DNA of 64,000 nt from Marinirhabdus gelatinilytica (GCF_003353425.1 NZ_QRAO01000002.1:358496-422495); one strand, 5' to 3'; shown: positions 1-9,492, counted from the stretch's first letter. The notes: generated from the letters alone by a model not told the origin. Program-made: numbers and translations.

Positions 1-1507
1 TAAGATCCTTATAGTCCAAGGCCTCACTTTCCTGAATAAGTGGATATACAATATATACTTGCCGCCCTTTTTCAATCTCGTCTCGTAAAAACCGGAATAC
101 TTTTAACCTATTGGCGTCGTAACGGTGTACGGTAGTAATCTCTTTACGGCCTGGAGGAAGCTCGTCTATGATGCTTATATCCAGGTCACCGTAAACACTC
201 ATGGCGAGGGTGCGGGGGATGGGGGTGGCGGTCATGACCAAAACGTGTGGGGGCAATTTGTTTTTATGCCACATTTTGCTGCGCTGTGCTACCCCAAAAC
301 GATGCTGCTCGTCTATAATAGCAAGTCCTAAATTTTTAAACTTAACCTTATCTTCCAGCAATGCGTGCGTACCGATTAGGAGCTGCAATTCGCCATTTTC
401 CAGATTTTGATGAATCTCTTTTCTTTGTGAAGCATTACTTGAGCCAGTTAATAACGAAACACTGATTTTCAGTTTATTACATAATTCAAGTAGGCTGTTG
501 TAGTGTTGCACTGACAAAATTTCAGTAGGCGCCATTAAAGAGGCTTGAAAACCGTTGTCAAGTGCCAGTAGTATTGACATGAACGCAACAATAGTCTTTC
601 CAGACCCCACATCACCCTGAAGCAAGCGGTTCATTTGTGCGTTGCTTCCCAAGTCTGCACGGATTTCTTTGATGACCCTTTTCTGTGCCTCCGTTAAATT
701 GAAGGGTAAATGCTTGCTAAAAAACGTATTGAAATAATCGCCCACCTGTACAAAAGGATACCCTTTTATCTTCGCCTTATGTATCATGTTCTTCCGAAGC
801 AACTGTAACTGGATGTAAAATAGTTCTTCAAATTTCAGTCTGTATTGTGCCCGTGCTAACATTTCAGTATTCTGCGGAAAATGTATGTTGAGCAGTGCTT
901 CGTTTTTGGGCAATAGTTTTAGCGATTGTAATATAGGTTGGGAGAGGCTTTCGGCAAAGTTATTTTTGGTCTCGGCAAACAATTGCTGCAACAGGGTGTT
1001 AATTACTTTGTTGGTAATCCCGCTCTTGGAAAGCTTTTCGGTATTGGGGTACACGGGTTGCATAGCACTACGCAGGCTATTTTCATGGTCTTTCAGCAAT
1101 TCCATTTCTGGGTGGGGCATGGAGAAAGTTCCATTAAAGAAATTGGTCTTTCCAAAAACTACGTAGGGTGTGTTCAGTTTTAGGTTTTCCCGAATCCATT
1201 TATGCCCACGGAACCATACCAGTTCCATGACTCCGGTTTCGTCCCTAAAAGTAGCCACAAGGCGTTTACCACGTTTTTGTTCTACAGTTTTTATGTGGGT
1301 GATCTTTCCTATTACCTGCACTTCTGCACTGGACTGCTGTAGTTGGGTGATTTTGTAATATTTGGTACGGTCCAGGTAGCGGTTTGGATACAGATTCAAT
1401 AAATCCTGAAACGTATGTATACCGAGCTCTTTTTTGAGCAAATCGGCACGGTTTGGCCCAACACCTTTTAGGTAATCTATGGGAGTTTGCAGGAAATTAG
1501 GGTTCAT
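1..1507 (-). CDS. recG: ATP-dependent DNA helicase RecG, 3' part cut by window edge
   Basis: RecG is the branch-migrating helicase that remodels stalled replication forks and Holliday junctions. Reading the minus strand from an ATG at 1507, about 502 codons are present of the roughly 700 expected; the rest lies left of the window. The N-terminal wedge/OB region begins with a helix-hairpin-helix-like YLKGVGPNRADLL, then come Walker A (GDVGSGKT, near position 600), the DEQH box (near 315) and the TATPIPRTLA motif (near 220), all intact. It is divergent from the aminopeptidase gene, with only 46 bases between the two starts. Identity is clear from motif order. Confidence 0.95.
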   Translation of the reverse strand, partial: MNPNFLQTPIDYLKGVGPNRADLLKKELGIHTFQDLLNLYPNRYLDRTKYYKITQLQQSSAEVQVIGKITHIKTVEQKRGKRLVATFRDETGVMELVWFRGHKWIRENLKLNTPYVVFGKTNFFNGTFSMPHPEMELLKDHENSLRSAMQPVYPNTEKLSKSGITNKVINTLLQQLFAETKNNFAESLSQPILQSLKLLPKNEALLNIHFPQNTEMLARAQYRLKFEELFYIQLQLLRKNMIHKAKIKGYPFVQVGDYFNTFFSKHLPFNLTEAQKRVIKEIRADLGSNAQMNRLLQGDVGSGKTIVAFMSILLALDNGFQASLMAPTEILSVQHYNSLLELCNKLKISVSLLTGSSNASQRKEIHQNLENGELQLLIGTHALLEDKVKFKNLGLAIIDEQHRFGVAQRSKMWHKNKLPPHVLVMTATPIPRTLAMSVYGDLDISIIDELPPGRKEITTVHRYDANRLKVFRFLRDEIEKGRQVYIVYPLIQESEALDYKDL

Positions 1508-1553
1508 AACACGAATTTACTTATTTTGGCAAAACAATTGATGCTACTGTTTT

Positions 1554-3605
1554 ATGAAATATATCTTCGCCTTTTTGTTAGCAACCACATTTTGTTTTTC
1601 ACAACAAACCGAAAATGTCGATTTTCAGAAAATTTCAGCAACCGTTCAACCTTTAACAGCCACCGAAAGTGTAAAGGGTTCCCTAACCGTAACGTTTCAA
1701 ACCAAAAAGAGGACCGATAGTGTTTTTCTGGATGCTATCAATATGAAACTCATTACAACCGATCTTGAAGTGGGTACTATTTCAGCAACTCAGGATAAAA
1801 TTTGGTTTACAGGAAAATTTCAACCCAACTCAACCTATACGGCTTCTTTCGATTATGAAGCCACTCCAAAACAGACCCTTTATTTTACGGGCGACCAAAT
1901 ATGGACGCAGGGACAGGGCAAATACACCTCCCACTGGCTCCCCAGTATAGATGATATGAACGATAAGATTGAATTTGATTTATCTTTTGTTATACCATTT
2001 AATAATAATCGTGTAATAGCTAATGGAGAGCGAAGAAGCGTTAAGGTTGTTGATGGTGCTCAGCTTTTCCAGTATGATATGAAAAACCCTATGGCCAGTT
2101 ACCTTGTAGCCTTTGCTGTGGGCAATTTTCAGAAAATGGAAGTCGCTTCAAAAAGTGGTGTGCCTATCGATTTACACATTGCTACAAAAGACACCGCAAA
2201 CTTTGAACCCACCTACCGCTACACCAAGGAAATTTTCGACTTTTTAGAAGAAGAAATTGGCGTTCCCTATCCTTGGCAAAACTACAAACAGGTGCCGGTA
2301 CGGGATTTTTTATATGCTGGGATGGAGAACACCACCTGCACCATTTTTTCTGAAGCTTTTGTGGTAGACCAAATTGGCTTTAACGATCGTAATTACGTAA
2401 ATGTAAATGCCCACGAACTCGCGCACCAATGGTTTGGCAATCTAGTGACCGAAACTTCCGGCACACACCATTGGTTGCATGAAGGGTTTGCTACGTATTA
2501 CGCATTACTTGCCGAACGTGAAATTTTTGGTGATGATTACTACTACTGGAAACTGTACCAAAGCGCCGAACAGCTGAAAGCCTTGAGCGACGATGGGAAG
2601 GGGCAATCGTTGTTGGACCCTAAGGCAAGCTCTCTTATTTTTTACGAAAAAGGAGCTTGGGCGTTACACATCTTGAAGGAGCAAATAGGGGAGGAGGCAT
2701 TTAAGAATGCAGTAGGAGCATATTTAAAAAGATTTAAATTTAAGAACGTATCTACTCAAGATTTTTTGGACCAAGTAAAAGCTGTTACGACCACCGATAT
2801 CTCCACCTGGGAGAAAGATTGGTTGCAACAGACCGCCTTTAAGGCAGAACAAGCCTATAACTCTTTAATGAAATCTCCTTTTATGCAAGATTATTTTGAG
2901 GTCTCACGCTTGGCCACCCTCCCCTTGGAGGACAAGAAAATACCATTGACCACAGCACTTACCTTTCCTAACGATTTTATAGGTCAGGAAGCGGTATACC
3001 AATTGGCAAACGAACCGGTAATGAAGGCCTTGCCATTGTATGTAAAAGCATTTGAGAGCAATAATCTGTATGTCAGGCAGGCTATAGCTTTGAGCGTAGA
3101 GTCCGTCCCTGAGCCTCTAAAACCCTATTTTGAAAGTTTATTGGACGATGCGTCCTACGTTACCCAAGAAGCGGCTCTTTACCTGTTGTGCATTAATTTT
3201 CCTGAAAATGTTGCGCAATACCTTCAGAAAATGGAGGGAGTACAAGGTTTTCAGGATAAGAGTATTAGGCAGTTATGGTTGGCGCTGGCCATATTGGCTT
3301 CAGATTATAACGTTCCAGAAAAGGAGAAGTTCAAGGAAGAGTTGCGTGGTTATACTTCGGAAGAATTCAGTTTTGAGGTCCGTCAAAAAGCATTTGAATA
3401 TGTACATCAATTAGGACTGTATAACGATAGGGTGCTACGTAATTTGATTAATGCTTCGGTGCACCATAACTGGCGTTTTAGGAAATTTGCGAGAACTCTT
3501 TTTTCAGAAAAAATTAAAGATCCTGCCACGAGTGAAACTATTTCAAAGGCTATGGGAACCTTTTCAGCAAAGGAACAGTCCTTTTTAAAAAACTATCCAG
3601 AATAA
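1554..3605 (+). CDS. M1 family zinc aminopeptidase, exported
   Basis: A 683-residue metallopeptidase predicted to remove N-terminal residues from peptides, probably in the periplasm because residues 1-17 form a signal peptide ending CFSQ. The exopeptidase motif AGMEN is at residues 255-259, the zinc site HELAH at 287-291 with the third ligand Glu310 in LHEGF, exactly 19 residues after His291 as in the M1 family. The C-terminal third is helical and HEAT-like, as in other M1 enzymes. The start is the first ATG after the divergent spacer. No partner gene is evident; the next gene is convergent. Substrate is not predictable. Confidence 0.93.
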   Translation: MKYIFAFLLATTFCFSQQTENVDFQKISATVQPLTATESVKGSLTVTFQTKKRTDSVFLDAINMKLITTDLEVGTISATQDKIWFTGKFQPNSTYTASFDYEATPKQTLYFTGDQIWTQGQGKYTSHWLPSIDDMNDKIEFDLSFVIPFNNNRVIANGERRSVKVVDGAQLFQYDMKNPMASYLVAFAVGNFQKMEVASKSGVPIDLHIATKDTANFEPTYRYTKEIFDFLEEEIGVPYPWQNYKQVPVRDFLYAGMENTTCTIFSEAFVVDQIGFNDRNYVNVNAHELAHQWFGNLVTETSGTHHWLHEGFATYYALLAEREIFGDDYYYWKLYQSAEQLKALSDDGKGQSLLDPKASSLIFYEKGAWALHILKEQIGEEAFKNAVGAYLKRFKFKNVSTQDFLDQVKAVTTTDISTWEKDWLQQTAFKAEQAYNSLMKSPFMQDYFEVSRLATLPLEDKKIPLTTALTFPNDFIGQEAVYQLANEPVMKALPLYVKAFESNNLYVRQAIALSVESVPEPLKPYFESLLDDASYVTQEAALYLLCINFPENVAQYLQKMEGVQGFQDKSIRQLWLALAILASDYNVPEKEKFKEELRGYTSEEFSFEVRQKAFEYVHQLGLYNDRVLRNLINASVHHNWRFRKFARTLFSEKIKDPATSETISKAMGTFSAKEQSFLKNYPE

Positions 3606-3633
3606 AAAACCCCCTACACTTTCGCATAGGGGG
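3604..3633 (-). terminator. Intrinsic terminator of the T9SS protein gene
   Basis: Arms CCCCCTA (3610-3616) and TAGGGGG (3627-3633) form a 7-bp GC-rich stem. On the minus strand it is followed by six T (3609-3604), so it serves the minus gene ending at 3671; on the plus strand the T run is missing. Confidence 0.8.
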
Positions 3634-3670
3634 CTGGTCCAAAAAATAAGTTCCTCTACTTATTGATTGG

Positions 3671-5710
3671 TTATTCCACTACCAATTTCTTGGTAATAGT
3701 TTGCTGGCTATCTGTAACTATACTCACAAAATAAACACCACTGGCCAGCGCAGAGATATCTATAGTTTCTTGGTTGGTGTTCTGGGATAGATCCAAATGG
3801 CTGAGAATAGCACCATTCACGTTGGTAAGCTTTACCTGATTGAAGGTGTCCTGCACCATTGAAATGGTTACAGTGGACTTTGCAGGATTGGGATAAAGAT
3901 TTACAAGGCTCGTAGGACCCGATCCATTTTCATTGGTTGGAAATGTAGCTCCAATGGTTCCTTGATAGGTGCCTAAAATAGCAAGTATTTGCTGTTTATC
4001 CTGTGGATCCAAGCCCACGGGTTGTGGTCCTAGGTTATTTAGGATGAGCTGGTAGGTAAATCCTTCATCCACACAATCTGCGCAACAGTTAGGGGTATAC
4101 ATTCCTACGAGGTAGAGCTCATTTTGTGCAAATGGAAAACCTGGGAACTGTGTTGTTAAGTCCCAATTGGGCCCAACACCTGCTGGGTTAAATAGGCTAC
4201 TTCCCAAGGTGTCATTACCCCAACCGTATGAACTGCTGAAGTCTATAGTAATAGTACCTCCAGAGTATGTATCTACCGTAAATACGAACCAGTACCAAGG
4301 CTCTTGGCAAATGGCAGGATCGTAGGGTAGTTGATCGTCACTAGGGCTTATGGTGTTAATAGACCCCGTAACCTGTTGTGGATTACCTTGGTGCAATACC
4401 GAAATACTTAAATTAGGATCTATCAATTCTTGAACGGAGATATCATCTATCGCTAAGTCGTTGCCATCTCCAAGACTATCTTCGCTCAACTCGATATTAA
4501 TGCGTACTTGCTGGTTTCCGCTAAAGCAGAAATCTATATTTTGCCAGTCGCAAGGATCTGTTGGGTCTGTACTGATGGTGAACGTTTGGTTAACCCCTGT
4601 ATTTGTTGTTAGTGTTATTTCGGGTAGAACATCGAAGGTACATTGTGGCATATTTTTGAAGTTCGCACAGAAGCGGTACTCCTTTTCGCTATCCAACCCG
4701 GTTAAGGTCTGGCTCCAAATAATGCTACTGGAACCTGCAGGCTGGTTGGTAAGCCCATTTACCAATAAATATTGATCGTTGTTGGGATATGCAACAGGGT
4801 CTTCACAAAAGGAGTGGTCTGTTACCGTAGCTCCAAATATACTCGCGTCATTGGTAACGTTGTATTGGCTAGGTAGGTTGGCCGCGTTGGAAGTATATTG
4901 GCTATTGAATCCGGTATCCCCAAACTCGAAGTTTCCGTTTGCCACAAGGTTGTCGCTCTCGTCACAGCAGTATGCGCCTTCATTTGTTGGTTCTGGATCT
5001 TCGTTATATGTACTGTCACAATCCTGGCTTAAACAAATGTTATCTATTCCAAATTTTTCATCGCCAGCACCTACGTCAACATAAAACGAGATGGATTGCA
5101 CATTTAAAATCAAGGCATCCCAAGCTGCAGCGCCTCCTGAATTAATAACCCATTGGCCATCTGCATTACTAGGAAGGTTCGTACCATCGCTAGGCTCGAT
5201 GGGGGCACAAATTCGTACCCAGCCTCTTGAGACATCATAAGAACCATTCATAACGAACGTAGCTGTTGTAGTGGAGGAAAGTGGATCGTTTCCATCAGAA
5301 ATCCTAAGCGTATTAGGAGTAAGGGTACCAGTTTGTATGTAGAATGTTCTGATATCAAAACAGAAACACCCTTCATCTTGGGTAAGTGCCAACCAATTAC
5401 CAGCATAATCTACAGGGTTGTATATGAAACTTCCTCCATTGCCACACCCTTGGTCATCTATGTCCAAATACACATCTCCAGGACCACCAATACTGTTTGC
5501 ATCATTGTAACCAACGTTTGCATTAATAGTTCCCCAATTGTTCAAAACCCCATTAACTGCGGTGCCTGTACAGCCTGGTCCTGAGACTGGAGTGATTGGG
5601 TTTGCGTTGAAATCTTCGCAGAAAGGATTCTGCGCTAGTAAGCTGCCAGATGTGAATGCAAACATAAACGTGAGCAATACGAGCATCTGTTGGTGTAAAA
5701 TTGTTTTCAT
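3671..5710 (-). CDS. T9SS-secreted multidomain surface protein
   Basis: A 679-residue secreted protein of unknown ligand. Residues 1-26 are a signal peptide ending LLAQ. Two Cys-rich beta-sandwich-like modules follow: one from about residue 30 to 230 and a second (starting LVANGNFEFGD) from about 255 to 430, of the type often seen in carbohydrate- or matrix-binding proteins. The last ~75 residues are a type A T9SS sorting domain, with LYPNPAKS, the ALASGVYFVSI strand and a KKLVVE terminus. So it should cross the outer membrane through type IX secretion and be released or anchored. No catalytic motif is seen. It stands alone, convergent to the M1 peptidase. Confidence 0.88.
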   Translation of the reverse strand: MKTILHQQMLVLLTFMFAFTSGSLLAQNPFCEDFNANPITPVSGPGCTGTAVNGVLNNWGTINANVGYNDANSIGGPGDVYLDIDDQGCGNGGSFIYNPVDYAGNWLALTQDEGCFCFDIRTFYIQTGTLTPNTLRISDGNDPLSSTTTATFVMNGSYDVSRGWVRICAPIEPSDGTNLPSNADGQWVINSGGAAAWDALILNVQSISFYVDVGAGDEKFGIDNICLSQDCDSTYNEDPEPTNEGAYCCDESDNLVANGNFEFGDTGFNSQYTSNAANLPSQYNVTNDASIFGATVTDHSFCEDPVAYPNNDQYLLVNGLTNQPAGSSSIIWSQTLTGLDSEKEYRFCANFKNMPQCTFDVLPEITLTTNTGVNQTFTISTDPTDPCDWQNIDFCFSGNQQVRINIELSEDSLGDGNDLAIDDISVQELIDPNLSISVLHQGNPQQVTGSINTISPSDDQLPYDPAICQEPWYWFVFTVDTYSGGTITIDFSSSYGWGNDTLGSSLFNPAGVGPNWDLTTQFPGFPFAQNELYLVGMYTPNCCADCVDEGFTYQLILNNLGPQPVGLDPQDKQQILAILGTYQGTIGATFPTNENGSGPTSLVNLYPNPAKSTVTISMVQDTFNQVKLTNVNGAILSHLDLSQNTNQETIDISALASGVYFVSIVTDSQQTITKKLVVE

Positions 5711-5962
5711 ACTTCTTGATTTAAATTCCCTACTCTATTAAATGGCTTTTCGGTTTCCGCCGTACTAAATAATAGGTGTAAAGTAAAAGATGAAATATTT
5801 GAAAATCAAGGGTTTACAACTTGTAAGTGACTAGGTATTAACCTCTTAATTTTTTAGGAAAAACCCTCTTCGGAAAGGGGTGATTCCCCCAAAATAGATT
5901 TTTCAAAGCTATTAGTTTGCTGTTAATCAATTAGTTATACTTAATAAAGATTAAGAACAGAT
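5711..5962. other. Divergent intergenic stretch without a gene
   Basis: AT-rich spacer between the T9SS protein (minus) and the lipoprotein operon (plus). I see no open reading frame, RNA gene or terminator in it. It must hold the minus-strand promoter, but no clean TTG/TAnnTTTG pair stands out there. Confidence 0.5.
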
Positions 5963-5990
5963 TTGCCTCTCAATTTTTACCGTAACTTTA
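5963..5990 (+). promoter_or_regulatory. Bacteroidota-type promoter of the sensory cassette
   Basis: TTG at 5963-5965, 17 bases, then TAACTTTA at 5983-5990 (seven of eight matches to TAnnTTTG). Transcription would start near 5997, which excludes the upstream TTG codon as a start and favours the ATG at 6014. Confidence 0.6.
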
Positions 5991-6013
5991 TGGAAACTAA
6001 TTCATTAAAAATT

Positions 6014-6760
6014 ATGAAAACACTAAGTAAACTCAATGCATGCCTTTTAGGGCTTTTAACGTTGGTACTTCTCACTGCCTGTGAAGAACCTCAGGATCCT
6101 CAACCACCAAATACAGACCCTCCTGAGCAGATCATCTCTGTTGGGCAGGCAAAAGAGATGTTTGATTCTTATAGTGATAGGCGAGTACCTATTATTAAAA
6201 GGTTTGAGGAAATGGAGGATACCACCCAAGCCTTTAACCCCACGCGTTTTGGGGAGTACGATTACCAAACTGTTAAACAGTACATGGATTTTATTGAATC
6301 TGAAGCAGCTCTGGCAGATGTTGAGATAGGCGGACTCCGTTTTTATTTGACCAATTATCCTGCGTCATCAACATTTAGTGATGGTACCGAAGTACAGTAC
6401 CCACGTCAAAATTCATTTGTCTTGGTTCCTACCACAGCTGTGAACGGAGTACAAAAAGGGTTCATTACCCGTACCACACCAGATGGTGGAAGAACTATCG
6501 TGCTTATTGAGGATTTGGTACAAGAACAGCAGCAAAATTTTAGGCAGCAAAACGGAGCAAAAGATACTGGGTTAAATACAAAGGGCAGTGATAAAGGGCA
6601 GCTTGTAACAATTGTTGGGGCAAAGCCTAGATTGTTGTTCATAAACCCCTTAAGCGGAGCACCAGCTGTAATGCAAGAAGGAGGTGACGATGTAAGTTTG
6701 TTGCTTAACGAGTCTAACCTACGCCCGCCACCACCTAACCCGGACACCGATTTTGATTAA
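6014..6760 (+). CDS. Lipoprotein of unknown function, first gene of a sensory cassette
   Basis: Not a family I can name. With the start at the ATG at 6014 the protein has 248 residues: a hydrophobic leader with lipobox LLTAC and Cys23, then an acidic Pro-rich linker (CEEPQDPQPPN) that would act as a spacer from the membrane. The body is soluble, mixed, with a C-terminal LRPPPPNPDTDFD tail. An upstream in-frame TTG at 5963 lies within the -33 box of the promoter and is rejected. Fourteen bases separate it from the membrane protein gene at 6775; lipoprotein, membrane protein, kinase and regulator appear to be one operon, so an input or target role in envelope signalling is a reasonable inference. 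Confidence 0.75.
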   Translation: MKTLSKLNACLLGLLTLVLLTACEEPQDPQPPNTDPPEQIISVGQAKEMFDSYSDRRVPIIKRFEEMEDTTQAFNPTRFGEYDYQTVKQYMDFIESEAALADVEIGGLRFYLTNYPASSTFSDGTEVQYPRQNSFVLVPTTAVNGVQKGFITRTTPDGGRTIVLIEDLVQEQQQNFRQQNGAKDTGLNTKGSDKGQLVTIVGAKPRLLFINPLSGAPAVMQEGGDDVSLLLNESNLRPPPPNPDTDFD

Positions 6761-6774
6761 AAACATAAGGTGCG

Positions 6775-7425
6775 TTGGAAAACCTTTCTTTACATACCGT
6801 ATTACAGTATTCGGTTACTGCACTAGAAGGTATGGCAGTACTTCTAGCTTTTATAAGTTATCCAAAGTATAGCCATACCTATCTTAGGTTTTTCCCATGG
6901 TTACTCCTATATGTATTGCTTACCGAGGTTTTTGCAATTCCTATATATGAAGCGTTTGAAACCAATGTGGTACTATATAATGTATATAATGTTGTGTTTT
7001 TTATGTACTTCTATTTCATTTTCTATAAAAAGGAAGAAAATAAGCGTAATAGGGTCTGGATAAAGACAGTTGCGGGAATCTTTATTTTGGCCAGCATTAT
7101 AAACCTCTCTTTTCGATCTTTTATTTTTCAACCCCAGTTATTGGCCTATATCGTAGGGGCTTGTGCGCTTATACTTTGCATAATCCTCTATTTTATTGAT
7201 ATACTATATACCCCACAGATATTGAATATTAGAAAGGACTTATTATTCTGGGTTAGTACGGGGCTGTTGTTGTTTTATGTAGGATATATCCCCATAAAAG
7301 TAACCAGGCACTTTTTTGAAGAACCGGGACACGAGTTCGGGACATTAATGATTGTCCATAGAATTCTGATTTTAGTTATGAATATTTGTTTTATCATAGG
7401 ATTTTTATGGACCAGAAAGAAATAG
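6775..7425 (+). CDS. Seven-helix integral membrane protein, probable sensor partner
   Basis: A 216-residue protein, mostly transmembrane: about seven hydrophobic segments separated by short loops, with a basic loop (YKKEENKRNR) and a basic end (WTRKK) that fit cytoplasmic positions. The likely start is TTG at 6775; the next in-frame ATG (6832) would remove half of the first helix. Its 3' end overlaps the histidine kinase gene by 19 bases, implying translational coupling. The kinase has no sensory domain of its own, so this protein is the best candidate for signal input. No named family is recognised with certainty. Confidence 0.72.
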   Translation: MENLSLHTVLQYSVTALEGMAVLLAFISYPKYSHTYLRFFPWLLLYVLLTEVFAIPIYEAFETNVVLYNVYNVVFFMYFYFIFYKKEENKRNRVWIKTVAGIFILASIINLSFRSFIFQPQLLAYIVGACALILCIILYFIDILYTPQILNIRKDLLFWVSTGLLLFYVGYIPIKVTRHFFEEPGHEFGTLMIVHRILILVMNICFIIGFLWTRKK

Positions 7426-8156
7426 CAGCATTGGTGTCGGTAGTGATACTCTTGGTTTTGGTTGCCATAATCATTACCTTGATAACGGTATTCATTAGGC
7501 GCAAGAATAAAATGCTACAAGAGCAACATGCTGCCGAAGAAGCCTTTAGAAAAGAGTTTTCGGAGATACAGATTGAAATTAGAGAAGAGACCCTGAGAAA
7601 TATAAGCTGGGAACTGCATGATAACATAGGCCAGCTAATGACACTGGCAAAGATACAGGTGCAATTGGCCAAGGATAAACCCGAGACCCTGGACCAGGCC
7701 GCAGAAACAATGGGCAATGCTATTAGTGAGTTGCGTAGCCTTTCTAAGCTAATCAACCCAGAGGCGATTAAAAGCCTTAACCTTAGAGAAGCTTTGAGGC
7801 TAGAAACAGACCGCTTTAAGCGGATGGACTATATAAATACAACATATAACATTGTTGGGACTCCATTTTCAGTTGGGACAGATAAGGAAATGATTATCTT
7901 TAGGATTTTACAGGAGTTTTTTTCAAATACCATAAAGCATTCCAAGGCAAAAAATCTAGAGGTAACATTAATCTATACCGAAGACCAATTGTTGATAAAC
8001 GCAAAAGATGACGGGGTAGGCTTCCAGCACAAGGAGGATTTTTCGGGCATTGGCATCAAGAATATGACCAATAGAGCACAAGTAATCTCGGCAGAGTTCA
8101 GTATAACTTCAAAACCCAATGAAGGAACAATGCTTCGCTTGCTTTGTTGTAAATAA
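7407..8156 (+). CDS. Sensor histidine kinase, HisKA_3/NarX-LiaS class
   Basis: A 249-residue kinase: one membrane helix (about residues 5-28), a short coiled coil, the HisKA_3 dimerisation segment with ELHDNIGQ (phospho-acceptor His71), and a HATPase domain with the N box (EFFSNTIKHSKA), G1 box DDGVGF and G2 region GIGIKNM. It should autophosphorylate and pass phosphate to the NarL-type regulator at 8219. ATG 7407 is preferred over an upstream TTG because it starts the protein just before the membrane helix. No extracytoplasmic domain is present, unlike NarX or LiaS, so it depends on a partner for sensing. Confidence 0.9.
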   Translation: MDQKEIAALVSVVILLVLVAIIITLITVFIRRKNKMLQEQHAAEEAFRKEFSEIQIEIREETLRNISWELHDNIGQLMTLAKIQVQLAKDKPETLDQAAETMGNAISELRSLSKLINPEAIKSLNLREALRLETDRFKRMDYINTTYNIVGTPFSVGTDKEMIIFRILQEFFSNTIKHSKAKNLEVTLIYTEDQLLINAKDDGVGFQHKEDFSGIGIKNMTNRAQVISAEFSITSKPNEGTMLRLLCCK

Positions 8157-8157
8157 A

Positions 8158-8194
8158 AAATGTCTTACCTTTTAAACTATGGGTTAAGGCATTT
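8158..8194. other. Stem-loop between kinase and regulator genes
   Basis: AAATGTCTTACC (8158-8169) pairs with GGGTTAAGGCATTT (8181-8194), about 12 bp with one G-T pair and one bulge. In the direction of the operon it lacks a T run, but on the minus strand six T follow it. It may tune read-through from kinase to regulator or stabilise an mRNA end. Confidence 0.45.
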
Positions 8195-8218
8195 CAATAA
8201 TAACCTAACAAAAAAATA

Positions 8219-8854
8219 ATGAAAAATTCAGTTGTAGTTGTAGACGACCATACCTTGCTCCTGCAGGCAATAGGTGGGTTGGTTAAAGATTTTGACGATT
8301 TTGAAGTACAATACCTATGTAAAAATGGGCAAGAGCTTCTGGATAAACTGAAAAATCCGGCAAACATCCCAGATGTAGTACTTATGGATATTAATATGCC
8401 AGTAATGAACGGTATTGAAACTACACAAATACTTACCAAGGAATATCCCCAGATTCGTGTATTGGCCCTATCGGTAGAAGAAAGTGAGGAAACTATCTTG
8501 AAGATGTTAAGAGCCGGAGCCAAAGGATATCTCATGAAGGACACCAAGAGCTCTATCCTTAACGAAGCATTAAAACAAGTATTGAGCAAGGGGTACTACC
8601 ATACCAATACGGTAAGTAAATTGTTGGTAAATTCTTTGCATAAAGAAGATGAAGCTATACAGTTGAAAGAACGGGAGAAAGAATTTTTACAGCACGCCTG
8701 TACCGAAATGACCTACAAGGAAATAGCAGACAAAATGTTCCTGAGTCCCAAAACCATTGAGGGGTATAGAGATTCCATATATGAAAAACTGAATATAAAA
8801 AACAGGATAGGCCTTGTGTTATACGCTATAAGAAACGGTTTATTCACCCCTTAA
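8219..8854 (+). CDS. NarL/LuxR-family response regulator
   Basis: A 211-residue DNA-binding regulator. The receiver domain (1-120) has the acidic pair at VVDDH, phospho-acceptor Asp57 in LMDINMP and the Lys of MKDTKSS; residues about 145-205 are a LuxR-type helix-turn-helix (LKEREKEFL ... TYKEIADKMFLSPKTIEGY). It is the natural partner of the kinase encoded 62 bases upstream. The stop codon overlaps that of the convergent DUF7935-like gene. Targets are unknown; the curlin-like gene just beyond is a possible but untested one. Confidence 0.92.
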   Translation: MKNSVVVVDDHTLLLQAIGGLVKDFDDFEVQYLCKNGQELLDKLKNPANIPDVVLMDINMPVMNGIETTQILTKEYPQIRVLALSVEESEETILKMLRAGAKGYLMKDTKSSILNEALKQVLSKGYYHTNTVSKLLVNSLHKEDEAIQLKEREKEFLQHACTEMTYKEIADKMFLSPKTIEGYRDSIYEKLNIKNRIGLVLYAIRNGLFTP

Positions 8855-9375
8855 AACAATTCGGCCACTTCTTTTTTAACGTAGGCCAAAGCCTTTTGGG
8901 AAGGGGTTACTTCTTCCATAAAATGGCGCAGTAAATACTCCCGCAATGCATCGGCACCATTATCTTTCTCATGCATGGCTCCTTGGCGTATTAGGTGTAT
9001 TGTGGCATTTTTTGCGGCACTTATTAAATTCCAACATTCTGGTGAGACATAAATTTGTTGGGTTACATTGTGCTCAAATTCTTTTTCTATAGTATCTATT
9101 AGTAGCGATTCATATTTTTCTACATCACTTGAAAAAGGTTTTATGCGAACCAGCAAGCTGTTTGGGTCTATTCGCTCCAGGAGCAAGGTTAACCGTTCAT
9201 AGGACTGTAGTCTCGTGGGTAATATCTTATTCTGTGCCTCCTTTTGGATTAAATAGCGGCGGCGACCCTCCTCGTTCTTGGTGTGTCCCCTAAAAAAGAA
9301 ATACGAGATTATTCCTACCACTATGGCTGGTAAAAGGTACGCTACATAACTGAATACTTGTCCAAATTCTTCCAT
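8851..9375 (-). CDS. Membrane-anchored DUF7935-like protein
   Basis: A 174-residue protein with one N-terminal membrane helix (about residues 10-30, VAYLLPAIVVGIISYFF) followed by a basic stop-transfer (RGHTKNEEGRRR) and a helical cytoplasmic domain. It resembles a conserved flavobacterial family of unknown function (DUF7935, from memory). ATG 9375 is chosen: the upstream extension to 9486 is Cys/Tyr-rich, unlike a leader, and would cover the divergent promoter region. Convergent with the response regulator, divergent from the curlin-like gene. Confidence 0.7.
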   Translation of the reverse strand: MEEFGQVFSYVAYLLPAIVVGIISYFFFRGHTKNEEGRRRYLIQKEAQNKILPTRLQSYERLTLLLERIDPNSLLVRIKPFSSDVEKYESLLIDTIEKEFEHNVTQQIYVSPECWNLISAAKNATIHLIRQGAMHEKDNGADALREYLLRHFMEEVTPSQKALAYVKKEVAELF

Positions 9376-9492
9376 GCTTCTTATAATTGCATACAAACTT
9401 AAGTGGTTTTGTGAACTTGTACAACAAGGACTACAGTAATAATAGGTAAAACCACCTTTTTGAAGGGTTAAACAACTGAAAGTCAATACTTT

